This document shows, in pieces, positions 44,519-53,738 of a DNA stretch of 64,000 nt (positions within the stretch are counted from its first letter, which is position 1; each line of letters opens with the position of its first letter). This DNA comes from Chryseobacterium paridis (GTDB lineage: Bacteria > Bacteroidota > Bacteroidia > Flavobacteriales > Weeksellaceae): the NCBI RefSeq assembly GCF_016595215.1, contig NZ_JAENHK010000008.1:124001-188000 (forward strand). The letters are read 5' to 3'. Position numbers and translations under genes: made by a program. Below the pieces are notes generated by a model. That model was not told the DNA's origin. It ran no database searches and was given only the letters and a program-made list of their open reading frames with translations.

Positions 44519-45643
44519 ATGAAAAAAATTCAGATGGTTGACTTGCAAAGTCAGTATTACAAAATAAAGAATGATGTAGATAATGCAGTGTTAAATGTAA
44601 TGGATTCAGCGGCCTTTATTAATGGCCCAGAAGTAAAGTCCTTCCAGAATGAATTGGAATCTTATTTAGAGGTAAAGCACGTTATCCCATGTGCAAACGG
44701 GACGGATGCTTTGCAAATTGCTTTGATGGCTTTAGACCTTAAAGAAGGGGATGAGGTAATCACTGCCGATTTTACTTTTGCAGCTACTGTAGAAGTTATC
44801 CATTTATTGAAGCTTAAATCAGTTTTAGTAGACGTAGATTACGATACATTCACAATATCAACAGAAGAAATTAGAAAAGCGATTACTCCAAGAACAAAAG
44901 CAATTATCCCTGTACATATATTCGGACAATGTGCTAATATGGAGGAAATCTTAAAAATAGCTGAGGAGAATAATTTATTTGTTATTGAAGACAATGCTCA
45001 GGCAATCGGTTCAGATTATACTTTTTCGGATGGCACTGTAAAACAGGCTGGAACTATGTCTACCGTGGGAACTACTTCTTTCTTTCCATCTAAAAACTTA
45101 GGATGTTATGGAGATGGTGGAGCTATTTTTACCAACAATGATGAACTTGCTCACCGTTTAAGAGGTATCGTTAATCATGGAATGTACGAAAGATATTACC
45201 ATGATGAGGTAGGGGTGAACTCACGTTTAGATAGTATTCAGGCTGCTATTTTAAGAAAAAAACTTCCTAATCTTGATTCTTACAATGAAGCGAGAAGAAA
45301 GGCTGCTGATTACTATGATGAGGCTTTTGCTGGAAACCCAAATATATTAACACCAAAAAGAGCAGATAATACAACCCATGTATTTCATCAGTATACCTTA
45401 AGAATACTCAATGGGAAGCGTAATGAATTGCAAAAATTCCTTACAGAAAAAGAAATTCCTGCAATGATTTATTATCCGGTAGCATTGAGAAAACAAAAAG
45501 CATACTTCCAGGAAAGTAATGATGCTGATTTTGTAAATACAGATAAATTATTGGATCAGGTTATTTCTCTTCCAATGCATACAGAATTGGATGAAGAACA
45601 GTTGAAATATATTACGGATGCTGTGTTGGAGTTTATGGGGTAA
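44519..45643 (+). CDS. DegT/DnrJ/EryC1-family sugar aminotransferase
   Basis: 374 residues. PLP-enzyme features: PCANGTDALQIALMAL cofactor loop, IEDNAQAIGS with Asp158, and SFFPSKNLGCYGDGG with the Schiff-base Lys192. Family members aminate keto-sugars on nucleotide carriers for surface polysaccharides. The galE and cytidylyltransferase genes downstream fit that role. Which sugar is made cannot be told. Confidence 0.93.
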   Translation: MKKIQMVDLQSQYYKIKNDVDNAVLNVMDSAAFINGPEVKSFQNELESYLEVKHVIPCANGTDALQIALMALDLKEGDEVITADFTFAATVEVIHLLKLKSVLVDVDYDTFTISTEEIRKAITPRTKAIIPVHIFGQCANMEEILKIAEENNLFVIEDNAQAIGSDYTFSDGTVKQAGTMSTVGTTSFFPSKNLGCYGDGGAIFTNNDELAHRLRGIVNHGMYERYYHDEVGVNSRLDSIQAAILRKKLPNLDSYNEARRKAADYYDEAFAGNPNILTPKRADNTTHVFHQYTLRILNGKRNELQKFLTEKEIPAMIYYPVALRKQKAYFQESNDADFVNTDKLLDQVISLPMHTELDEEQLKYITDAVLEFMG

Positions 45644-45646
45644 TGA

Positions 45647-46063
45647 ATGAAAAGAAGAATATTTAAGTATAAGGCAGTTTATTATTTAGCTATAACTGTT
45701 AGCCTAATACTCTTTCTTATATCTGCATTTTCTATCTTTTCATTATTTAATGATTTCAGCTTTTTTAAATTATTAATTACTGGTTTTTCCATTGTGGTTA
45801 ATTCTTTTGCATTTGTTAATTTGGTTGAAAAATATGACAAAGCTATTTTATTTTTAAATCTGGGTTTAGTAGTATCTACTGTTTTTATTGGTTATTATGT
45901 TTTATTAATAATTTTAAACAAGGGATTTTATGAGATGATGAGTTATTCATATTTTAAATTTCTTATTATTTTAATAGTTACTATTATAGTTGTAAATAAA
46001 TACAAAGTTCAGAAAAAGCCAGATTACAATGAAATAGAAAATATTGGAGAACAAGAAGAATAA
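45647..46063 (+). CDS. Small integral membrane protein of unknown function
   Basis: 138 residues with about four hydrophobic segments (near residues 12-32, 40-60, 68-90, 100-118) and a charged C-terminal tail (KPDYNEIENIGEQEE). Starts 3 nt after the aminotransferase stop and ends 21 nt before galE, so it is inside the sugar-nucleotide operon. No family recognised. It is AT-richer than its neighbours, and could be a recent insertion. Confidence 0.65.
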   Translation: MKRRIFKYKAVYYLAITVSLILFLISAFSIFSLFNDFSFFKLLITGFSIVVNSFAFVNLVEKYDKAILFLNLGLVVSTVFIGYYVLLIILNKGFYEMMSYSYFKFLIILIVTIIVVNKYKVQKKPDYNEIENIGEQEE

Positions 46064-46084
46064 AAATCAAAACATAAAACATAA

Positions 46085-47110
46085 ATGGCAATACTCGTAA
46101 CGGGAGGTCTTGGATATATTGGTTCGCATACAGTTGTAGAACTTCTGAATAACAATTTTGATGTTGTTATTGTGGATGATTTATCCAATTCAGAACGGTT
46201 TATTTTAAATAATATAGAAGAAATTGCAGGAAAGAAACCTGTATTCTATCCTTTTGATTTAAAGAGAAAGGAGCTTTTGACTCAGGTTTTTGATGCTCAC
46301 CAGATTGATGGATGCATTAATTTTGCAGCTTCAAAGGCAGTGGGAGAAAGTCAGATTATGCCAGTTGATTATTATGAAAATAATTTATTTTCTCTGATCA
46401 ATATTCTTCAGGAATTTAAGAGAAGAGAGATTTCTAATTTTATTTTCAGTTCTTCATGTACGGTTTATGGTCAGGCAGATGTAATGCCAATTGATGAAAA
46501 CACTCCATTGAAGATGCCTGAGAGTGTATATGGCAAAACCAAACAGATGGGAGAAGAAATTCTTAAAGATTTTGCCAATGCGTATAAAAGAAAAGTTTCT
46601 TTATTGAGATATTTTAATCCTATTGGAGCACATCCATCAGCGAAATTAGGAGAATTACCAATTGGAGTTCCTAATAATCTGGTTCCTTATGTCATGCAGA
46701 CTGCAGCTGGAATTCGTGAGAAATTAAGTATCTGGGGGAACGATTACGATACTGAAGATGGAACACCTATTCGTGATTATATTTATGTGGTAGACCTTGC
46801 GAAGGCACATGTTGCTGCTTTAAAGAAATTAATGGCAGATAACGAAGAAAAAACAGTCATTGATATTTATAATCTGGGAACAGGAAAAGGTTCATCTGTA
46901 TTGGATGTAGTAAATGCTTTTGAAATAGCGAATGATGTAAAGGTTGCTTACCAGATTTGTGATAGGAGAGAAGGAGATATTACAATAGCATATGCTAATG
47001 TTGACAAAGCTGAAAAGGAGTTGAACTGGAAGTCAGAAACCAGTTTGCAAGAAGCATTGAAAACAGTCTGGGAATGGCAGAAGTATTTGAACTCAAGAAA
47101 TTCTAATTAA
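46085..47110 (+). CDS. galE: UDP-glucose 4-epimerase
   Basis: 341 residues. Extended short-chain dehydrogenase fold: NAD motif VTGGLGYIGSH, catalytic Ser in SSSCTVYG and YGKTKQMGE with the Tyr-x3-Lys pair. NPIGAHPSAKLGE and the RRxGD-like CDRREGDI are typical of GalE. Converts UDP-glucose and UDP-galactose. Grouped with the DegT aminotransferase and a nucleotidyltransferase, probably for cell-surface glycan precursors. Confidence 0.94.
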   Translation: MAILVTGGLGYIGSHTVVELLNNNFDVVIVDDLSNSERFILNNIEEIAGKKPVFYPFDLKRKELLTQVFDAHQIDGCINFAASKAVGESQIMPVDYYENNLFSLINILQEFKRREISNFIFSSSCTVYGQADVMPIDENTPLKMPESVYGKTKQMGEEILKDFANAYKRKVSLLRYFNPIGAHPSAKLGELPIGVPNNLVPYVMQTAAGIREKLSIWGNDYDTEDGTPIRDYIYVVDLAKAHVAALKKLMADNEEKTVIDIYNLGTGKGSSVLDVVNAFEIANDVKVAYQICDRREGDITIAYANVDKAEKELNWKSETSLQEALKTVWEWQKYLNSRNSN

Positions 47111-47186
47111 ATAATAACAAATTATTTCTCTATGAAAGGAATTGTATAAAAGATTTCTATCTTAGCGAAGTTCTAAATAGACTAAT

Positions 47187-47627
47187 ATGAAAACAGAAAG
47201 AATAGGGATTACATTCTCTTCATTTGACTTACTCCATGCAGGTCACATAAAAATGTTAGAAGAAGCAAAGACAGTTTGCGACTATCTGATCGTTGGTTTG
47301 CAGATTGATCCTTCCCATGATCGTCCTACCAAAAATAAACCTACTCAAACTATTGTTGAGCGATATATTCAGTTAAAAGCTGTAAATGCGGTAGATGAAA
47401 TTATTCCTTATTATACGGAAGAGGATTTAGAAGATATTTTAAAATCTTTTGTAATCGATGTAAGAATAATTGGAGATGATTACATGGACAAAGATTTTAC
47501 TGGAAAGAAATACTGTGAAGAAAAAGGAATAGAGATCTTTTATAATAAAAGGGATCACCGATTTTCCTCGAGCGACTTAAGAAAAAGAATTTTTGAAGCT
47601 GAAAAAAGTAAATTAGCTGTAAAATAA
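47187..47627 (+). CDS. Cytidylyltransferase-like nucleotidyltransferase (TagD-type)
   Basis: 146 residues. HxGH motif in DLLHAGHIKML, CDYLIVGLQIDPS, a RPTKNKPTQTIVERYIQL loop and the late RFSSSDLRKRI motif. These place it in the glycerol-3-phosphate cytidylyltransferase/RfaE-domain family. It activates a small phosphorylated alcohol or sugar with a nucleotide. Adjacent to galE and closed by a terminator. Substrate not known. Confidence 0.85.
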   Translation: MKTERIGITFSSFDLLHAGHIKMLEEAKTVCDYLIVGLQIDPSHDRPTKNKPTQTIVERYIQLKAVNAVDEIIPYYTEEDLEDILKSFVIDVRIIGDDYMDKDFTGKKYCEEKGIEIFYNKRDHRFSSSDLRKRIFEAEKSKLAVK

Positions 47628-47631
47628 AAAA

Positions 47632-47662
47632 AATCCCGATCAACCTTGATCGGGATTTTTTT
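47632..47662. terminator. Bidirectional terminator
   Basis: Stem AATCCCGATCAA (47632-47643) with TTGATCGGGATT (47646-47657), flanked by A and T runs, between the cytidylyltransferase and the TonB-type receptor genes. Confidence 0.85.
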
Positions 47663-47665
47663 ATT

Positions 47666-50170
47666 TTACATTGGTCCGCCTTGCTGGTCGTCTCCAGCCG
47701 CATTGGAGTTAATGTCTTTTTTCTTTTTAGGCTGGTCTATCTTCTCACCTTGTTTGAATCTGTATGTTAAAGACAGAGCAAACTGTCTTGGTTGCCATTG
47801 CATATAAGAATCTCTGGTGAAGTCAGTACCATAGGTCGTAGCTCTCATTGCTCTCGTATTGAAGATATCCTGAATGTTGAAACCAATAGTTCCATTACCA
47901 TTCCAGATCGTCTTAGAAGCTCCAAAACTTACAGCATACATATCTTTTCTATCCTGACTCTGAGTTTTCTGTGCTCCTCTGTAGAAACCTTGAAGCTGGA
48001 AATTGAAAGTTTTATCCACTTTGAATGTAGAAGTAAGTCTGGCTCTTGTAGAAAATCCACTTCCATCAAAAGACATAGGCTTATCCATTGTTTTAGCATC
48101 AAAGAAAGTACCTGTCGTTTTATATCCAAATAAATCTACATTACCCATGAATTTTAACCATTTTGTAGCATCCCAGTTAAAATTTAAATCTAAACCATAA
48201 CGATCATCATTTCCAAGATTGATAGGCTTGGTGTGGAAGGTTGTGATATCATTAGCATCCACTGTTTTATAAACCAGCATTTTTACATCATCGCTAGAAT
48301 GTCTATAATATAGTGTAGGGTTAATCGTGAAATTCTTTTTCGAAATACTATATCCAAATTCATAAGAATCTACATAAGATGGATTCAAGTCAATATTCCC
48401 ATCAAAAATATTCTGGTTATCATTATAACTAGGATTTGGTATCATAAAGAAAGAACGGGGACGGTCAATCCTTCTCGAATAGTTAATTAAAAATTGGTTG
48501 TCCTTGGCAATTTCATAACTTAAGAAAACGCTTGGAAAAAGATTGTTATAATTCTTTGTTGTTTTTTGAGCACCACCAGCAAGATTTAGATAGTCAATAT
48601 CCACTTTAGAGATCTCATCTCTTAATCCCAACTGGTATCCAAGTTTCCCGACCTTGCTTTTGAACTGAAGATAAAATGCGTTGAACATTTCTTTATAAGT
48701 GGCATTGTAAGAATAATCTTCCAGATATGAAGAAAGAGGATGAGATGCTGTACTTTCTATAACCATATTATTGTAGTTATTTCTGTTAACATCTATTCTA
48801 TAACCCGCTTCAATTTTAGAGTTTTCTCCAATAGGTAGTTCATAATCTGCTTTTCCTATGAACGATTTGTTAAGAGTCTTCTGTGTTACTAAATCTTGTA
48901 ATTGAAAAATTCCATTATTAGTATCTGATATATCCGTATCATTATTAGATCGGTTTCTTTGTAAGCTTGCTGATAATGATAAATTTTGACCTTTATCATC
49001 GAATTTATGATCTAACCCAAAATCTCCTTGAAAAGCTAAATTATTACCATTTCCTGTATTCAACCTTTGTCTGAAACCTGTTGTATTATTGGAGAAATAA
49101 TCATTGTATGTAACATTACCATTGCTTTGATTATCAAAAGTTCTTACTGTACCAGAAGCATTAATTGAAGTCTTATCGGTGATATCATATATTACTCCTG
49201 CAGAAGCATTATAGTTATCATTTTTACTTTTTGTAATGGATTCATTATCAATTTGATTGGTAGTTCCACTACTAAAGAATGAATTGTTTCGGTTAGTGTT
49301 TTTAGATTCACGGTATCCACCGCCACCATTTAAAAACCAATTAAACTTTCCCTTTCTCCAGCTTAAATTTGTATTAAGTGAGGTTTGGGGAAGATATCCC
49401 AGATTTCCTATAACACTACCATTGAATCCCATTTTTTTATTTTTCTTCAAAATAATATTAAGGATACCTGCTGTCCCACTAGCTTCAAACTTTGAGGATG
49501 GGTTTGTAATCACTTCAATTCTATCAATCTGATCAGCTGGAATACTTTGTAAAGCATTTGCACCATCATCAATACCTAATAACGCAGAGGGTTTACCATT
49601 AATTAAGAATTTTACATTCGAGCTTCCTCTCATAGAAACGGTACCATCAGTTTCTACAGAAACAGAAGGTACATTTGATAATACATCCTGAAGATTTCCT
49701 CCTTTACTGACAATGTCTTGGGAAGGGTCATAAGTTCTTTTATCTAATTCTACTTTATAAGGTTTAGCCTGCACCGTAATCGTAACTCCCTGTATATCTC
49801 CGGTTTTAAGATTAGTAGCGCTTTTTTCAGGATCAATAGATAAAGCCCCGATGTTGCCTGCGGTTGCGATTTGCTTGTTGATTATACTTTTTTTATAATC
49901 AATTGCTTCAACGGTGATGTCGTAATTCCCCGGAGCAAGGTCAAGTTTATACTGTCCTTTTTCATCAGTAAGAGCAGCATCGCTTAATAATTTATTTTGT
50001 TTATTGCTAAAAGTAACTGAAGCATAAGGAACGGGCTGATTGCTTTTGCTTACAACCGTCCCGGAAATACCTACCTTCTCCTGGCCAAAAGCAAAAGCTG
50101 CCGCCGAAAGTACAAAAGTAAGCCCTAAGGTTTTTTTTGTGAAAATGTTAATGATTTCCGTCTTGTTCAT
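47666..50170 (-). CDS. TonB-dependent receptor-like outer membrane beta-barrel protein
   Basis: 834 residues with a signal peptide ending near FAFGQ. A carboxypeptidase-regulatory-like domain follows (about 32-105; VSGTVVSKSNQPVPYASV), then a plug (about 135-240; NLQDVLSNVPSVSVETDG, DRIEVITNPSSKFEASGTAG) and a long barrel with a terminal strand near FALSLTYRF. The barrel belongs to the OMP_b-brl_3 type rather than SusC. The tail after the last strand is polar, about 30 residues. Substrate unknown; no lipoprotein partner is adjacent. Confidence 0.88.
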   Translation of the reverse strand: MNKTEIINIFTKKTLGLTFVLSAAAFAFGQEKVGISGTVVSKSNQPVPYASVTFSNKQNKLLSDAALTDEKGQYKLDLAPGNYDITVEAIDYKKSIINKQIATAGNIGALSIDPEKSATNLKTGDIQGVTITVQAKPYKVELDKRTYDPSQDIVSKGGNLQDVLSNVPSVSVETDGTVSMRGSSNVKFLINGKPSALLGIDDGANALQSIPADQIDRIEVITNPSSKFEASGTAGILNIILKKNKKMGFNGSVIGNLGYLPQTSLNTNLSWRKGKFNWFLNGGGGYRESKNTNRNNSFFSSGTTNQIDNESITKSKNDNYNASAGVIYDITDKTSINASGTVRTFDNQSNGNVTYNDYFSNNTTGFRQRLNTGNGNNLAFQGDFGLDHKFDDKGQNLSLSASLQRNRSNNDTDISDTNNGIFQLQDLVTQKTLNKSFIGKADYELPIGENSKIEAGYRIDVNRNNYNNMVIESTASHPLSSYLEDYSYNATYKEMFNAFYLQFKSKVGKLGYQLGLRDEISKVDIDYLNLAGGAQKTTKNYNNLFPSVFLSYEIAKDNQFLINYSRRIDRPRSFFMIPNPSYNDNQNIFDGNIDLNPSYVDSYEFGYSISKKNFTINPTLYYRHSSDDVKMLVYKTVDANDITTFHTKPINLGNDDRYGLDLNFNWDATKWLKFMGNVDLFGYKTTGTFFDAKTMDKPMSFDGSGFSTRARLTSTFKVDKTFNFQLQGFYRGAQKTQSQDRKDMYAVSFGASKTIWNGNGTIGFNIQDIFNTRAMRATTYGTDFTRDSYMQWQPRQFALSLTYRFKQGEKIDQPKKKKDINSNAAGDDQQGGPM

Positions 50171-50339
50171 AAGGTATTTGTTTGTGTAAAATCGTGAAAG
50201 TATAACTCATAATATTGAGAAATTATTAATTTGCTTAATTTCAAAATACTACAATTAATTTATTGTTTGTAATGGATATGTCGCTTTTGGAGACTAAATG
50301 TTAATTATGAAATTGTTAAAATAAAGTTAAACTTGTTTT

Positions 50340-51365
50340 TTATTTTATATTTTTTGAATTAAGCCAGTCCTGATACGCTTTTGCATTAATAGCATGCTCT
50401 TCAGCACTAGCCGTAAATTTATGGTAACCAAACCTTGCAGGATCAGCACACATGAATATATAGTTATTGTTTTCCGCATTAAGTACTGCATCTACAGAAT
50501 TCTTATCAACCACACATATTGGACCAGGAGGAATACCCGCATTAGCATATGTGTTATAAGGTGATGGAGTCGAAAGATGTTTATATAAAACTCTTTTTAT
50601 GGGTTCTTTAAAATTGGTTTGCTTATTTATCGCATAAATTACTGTAGGATCAGATTGTAATTTCATTCCCTTTCTATATCTGTTTAAATATAATCCTGCA
50701 ATGGTTTTCATTTCATCTTTTTTTCCTCCGGATTCTTTATATACAATTGAGGCTAAAGCATAGATCTGATCTCTTGTCAATCCTGATTGTTGCTCTTTAT
50801 TTTTTCTTTCATTGGTCCAGAACGCATTGTATTGATCATTAAACCTTGTGAAAAAATCTTTTGGACTTACCGTCCAGAAGAAATTATATGAATCAATAAA
50901 AAAGTATTTTTTTAAATCCTCGGCATTACTATATCCTTTTTCTGTAGCAATTGCATTTAGATCCTTTACAAATCGCAATGAGTCTAGTTCGGTTTTCTTG
51001 GTTACTTTACCAATCATTTGATACACATCCCCAAAATCTCCTATTCTAAATGTATTCTCAGTTTGATTCCCTGCCTTAATCATATTCACCATATTGGTAT
51101 TTCCAGCTCCATTTTGAATGTGATAGCGCCCTGGTTTAAGGTTTTCAGCTAATCCTTTACTTTTAGCTACAGTTTCAAAAGACTCCTTGTTTTGTAAATA
51201 GGGAGCAATAGAATCCAAAACCTGTTTAAAACTGGCCCCATGAGGAATTAAAACATAACCTTCTTTTTCTACGTTATTTCCGTAATATGTATTATAAAAT
51301 CTTAACCCAAAAAATCCTGCAGCTACCACAACAAGTAGAACGATAATGAGAATAGTTTTTTTCAT
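50340..51365 (-). CDS. mltG: Endolytic murein transglycosylase
   Basis: 341 residues. One N-terminal transmembrane helix (about 4-24), a LysM-like region, then the YceG domain with the catalytic Glu in ASIVYKESGGKKDE and KLQSDPTVIYA. The NSVDAVLNAENNNYIFMCAD block is close to the C-terminus. It cuts glycan strands near synthesis sites and sets strand length. It lies 31 nt downstream of dapF, so the pair links peptidoglycan precursor and processing steps. Confidence 0.94.
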   Translation of the reverse strand: MKKTILIIVLLVVVAAGFFGLRFYNTYYGNNVEKEGYVLIPHGASFKQVLDSIAPYLQNKESFETVAKSKGLAENLKPGRYHIQNGAGNTNMVNMIKAGNQTENTFRIGDFGDVYQMIGKVTKKTELDSLRFVKDLNAIATEKGYSNAEDLKKYFFIDSYNFFWTVSPKDFFTRFNDQYNAFWTNERKNKEQQSGLTRDQIYALASIVYKESGGKKDEMKTIAGLYLNRYRKGMKLQSDPTVIYAINKQTNFKEPIKRVLYKHLSTPSPYNTYANAGIPPGPICVVDKNSVDAVLNAENNNYIFMCADPARFGYHKFTASAEEHAINAKAYQDWLNSKNIK

Positions 51366-51396
51366 TATTAAATAATTGATTAAAAGTTTTATGTTT

Positions 51397-52164
51397 TTAA
51401 ACTAAGTCGACCTTACCTCTAAAAACTTGCTTTGCCGGACCTTCCAACCAGATATTATGGAAAGAATTTCCGTCTTTTTCGGCGTAAACTTTTAAATTTC
51501 CACCTAAAGTTTTAACTTTTACAGAGATTAGATTGTTCTTTTGAAGAAAAGTTAAAGCGGATGCTGTAACTCCTGTTCCGCAGCTGAAGGTTTCATCTTC
51601 AACGCCTCGTTCATAGGTTCTTACGAAAATTTCATCATCAGTAATTTTTTCAACAAAATTGACATTGATTCCTTTTTCTTTATAATTTTCTGAATTTCTG
51701 ATGCCATTTCCTTCTGCAAAAACATTATACGTTACCAGGTCTTCAACATACTTTACGTAGTGTGGTGATCCGGTATCCATCACAGTGTCTTTTCCATCAT
51801 TGGAAATGTTTTTCACATCGATCATTTTTAATTTGATGATTCCATTGTTTATTTCAGCATCATGTTCCCCGTCTATGGCAATAAATTTACATTTGTCTTC
51901 AAAAATATCAAGGAAAAAAGCAAAAGCAACCAGACATCTGCCGCCGTTTCCACACATAGTACTTTCTCCTCCATCGGAATTATAATATACCATCTTGAAG
52001 TCATATTTTTCATCATTTTCCAGCAGGATGAGACCATCTGCACCAATTCCGAACCGTCTGTCACAAAGCTTTTCTATAATTGCTTTGTTTTTTGGAAACT
52101 GTAAATCTCTATTATCTACCATTACAAAATCGTTCCCAGTGCCTTGATATTTATAAAATTCCAT
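51397..52164 (-). CDS. dapF: Diaminopimelate epimerase
   Basis: 255 residues. Both active-site cysteines are visible: Cys71 (TMCGNGGRC) and Cys195 (FSCGTGVTASA). GNDFVMVDNRD is the N-terminal signature. It converts LL-DAP to meso-DAP for lysine and peptidoglycan. A TAATTTTG box lies on the minus strand at 52191-52198, about 27 nt before the start. Confidence 0.96.
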   Translation of the reverse strand: MEFYKYQGTGNDFVMVDNRDLQFPKNKAIIEKLCDRRFGIGADGLILLENDEKYDFKMVYYNSDGGESTMCGNGGRCLVAFAFFLDIFEDKCKFIAIDGEHDAEINNGIIKLKMIDVKNISNDGKDTVMDTGSPHYVKYVEDLVTYNVFAEGNGIRNSENYKEKGINVNFVEKITDDEIFVRTYERGVEDETFSCGTGVTASALTFLQKNNLISVKVKTLGGNLKVYAEKDGNSFHNIWLEGPAKQVFRGKVDLV

Positions 52165-52190
52165 ACCTTTTTTTCTAAAAAATAAACAAG

Positions 52191-52198
52191 CAAAATTA
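52191..52198 (-). promoter_or_regulatory. Predicted -7 box of dapF
   Basis: TAATTTTG on the minus strand matches TAnnTTTG; no TTG at the expected -33 position. Confidence 0.45.
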
Positions 52199-52212
52199 GT
52201 ATATTAAAATAA

Positions 52213-52242
52213 AAAACGAGCAGTGTTATCTGCTCGTTTTTG
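52213..52242 (-). terminator. Terminator of the Tyr/Asn-rich lipoprotein gene
   Basis: AACGAGCAG with CTGCTCGTT, loop TGTTAT, flanked by A and T runs. On the minus strand it lies between the lipoprotein stop codon and the dapF start. Confidence 0.85.
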
Positions 52243-52255
52243 TTATTTAGAATGA

Positions 52256-52897
52256 TTATCTTCTGAATCCGCTTCCGCCTGATCGATTAGAGTTATCTTG
52301 TTGTGGCGAATTGTTTTGGCTATTGCTTCTAAACCCACTACCACTATTGGTATTTACATTACTATTAGTGTTTGAGGAGCTATTGTTTCTAAACCCACTG
52401 TTGTTTTGAGGTCTCTCGGTATTTTGCTGTGGAACATTTCTGTAACCACTTCCCTGATTGCTCTGATTATTTGAGTTTGAATTCCTGAAACCGCTGTTAC
52501 TATTACCTCTGTTATTATATCCGTTGTTGTTATTATAATTACTATTGTTATAGTTACTGTTATCAGTACGTGTATTTTGAAGACCATTGGTTGGTCTCTG
52601 AGAAACAATTGTTGAGCCTCTTCTTTCTACATATACTCTTCTTCTGTTGTTATTGTTTCCATAGTAATAATAAGGAGCACCGTTGTCATAATAATAATTG
52701 ACATCATTTCTATAATAATATCCATCATTACCATAGTATCCACCACTTCCATAATATCCTGATGGTGCATAATAATAACCATTGTTATAATATGGGTCTC
52801 CATAACCGTTATTAGCGTATCCATCAGCATAAGCTAAACAGGATGTTAAGCTCATTAAAGTGAAAATACTAAACGCTATTGTTAATAAATTTTTCAT
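52256..52897 (-). CDS. Tyr/Gly/Asn-rich low-complexity lipoprotein
   Basis: 213 residues with lipobox LTSC (Cys20). Residues about 25-85 are Tyr/Gly-rich (YYNNGYYYAP, SGYYGSGGYYGND). Residues about 110-213 are Asn/Ser-rich, with five spaced copies of an SGFR or SGYR word (NSGFRN, GSGYRN, NSGFRN, GSGFRS, GSGFRR), the last at the C-terminus. No known domain. It resembles surface-attached adhesive or prion-like sequences, but that is speculation. The start overlaps the pnuC stop (ATGA). Confidence 0.75.
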   Translation of the reverse strand: MKNLLTIAFSIFTLMSLTSCLAYADGYANNGYGDPYYNNGYYYAPSGYYGSGGYYGNDGYYYRNDVNYYYDNGAPYYYYGNNNNRRRVYVERRGSTIVSQRPTNGLQNTRTDNSNYNNSNYNNNNGYNNRGNSNSGFRNSNSNNQSNQGSGYRNVPQQNTERPQNNSGFRNNSSSNTNSNVNTNSGSGFRSNSQNNSPQQDNSNRSGGSGFRR

Positions 52898-53571
52898 GAC
52901 TTTATTCTCTTTTTTTCTTTAAAACTTTTTTTCCAATTGACGTATCCCATGATCGCCATAATAGTAAATACCAAATATTGAACCGAAGTGATTCCAAGAC
53001 CCTTAAAAATCATCATAGGCATACAAATAAAATCTCCAATAATCCAGAAAACCCAGTTCTCAATGCGCTGTTTGGCCATAAACCACATGCCAACTAAAAA
53101 TATAGATGTTGTGAAAACATCCAACCAATTGGCCCAATCCAGATGATATAATCCAAGATTGGTACCTGTCATTGAAAAATGGTTATCTATATAAGGTTTG
53201 TAGTAATAAATAACGGTAACCAATAGTAAGCTTATAATAAAAAGGAGGGAGGCAAATATCCATTCTTTTTTTGTAGCCCAAGACACTTCTACGTGGATAT
53301 TGTCTTCAGAATTTTTAGCCCATAAGATCCAGCCATAAATACTCATGGCTGTATAATATATATTAATCATACAATCACCCAGTAATCCGAAGTTGAAAAG
53401 TATGTAAACATAAATTAATGTAGAAATAATTCCTGTTGGGTATACCCAAATGTTTTTTTTAATGGAGAAATAGACGCTGAGAATGCCAAAAAAAGTACCT
53501 GTCGTTTCCAGCATAATTTGCAAAGCAGTATAGTCTTCATACGGTTTTACAAAAAGGTCATATAGATTCAT
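52894..53571 (-). CDS. pnuC: Nicotinamide mononucleotide/riboside transporter
   Basis: 225 residues from the ATG at 53571. The earlier ATG lies upstream of a promoter box (53577-53584), so it is not used. PnuC features: about seven transmembrane helices, IYYTAMSIYGWILW and the YHLDWANWLDVFTTSIFLVGMW region. PnuC transports nicotinamide riboside (or thiamine in relatives). The stop overlaps the start of the low-complexity lipoprotein gene by 4 nt, implying coupled translation. Confidence 0.92.
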   Translation of the reverse strand: MNLYDLFVKPYEDYTALQIMLETTGTFFGILSVYFSIKKNIWVYPTGIISTLIYVYILFNFGLLGDCMINIYYTAMSIYGWILWAKNSEDNIHVEVSWATKKEWIFASLLFIISLLLVTVIYYYKPYIDNHFSMTGTNLGLYHLDWANWLDVFTTSIFLVGMWFMAKQRIENWVFWIIGDFICMPMMIFKGLGITSVQYLVFTIMAIMGYVNWKKSFKEKKRIKS

Positions 53572-53576
53572 GTGTT

Positions 53577-53584
53577 CAAAAATA
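53577..53584 (-). promoter_or_regulatory. Predicted -7 box of pnuC, abutting the start
   Basis: TATTTTTG on the minus strand is an exact TAnnTTTG match and ends 6 nt before the ATG at 53571. It excludes the longer reading that starts at 53604. Confidence 0.5.
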
Positions 53585-53738
53585 AGCAAAAATTCAATAT
53601 GCATGAAAAATGAGTTGAATAGTATGTTAATCAGTTTTTTATCTTCTTAAATATAAATTTAATAATGAAAGTTTATCAATAATGATGAGTATTTGTAAAT
53701 TTTTTATACTTTCGTAAATCTTAAATAAACAATAAAAT

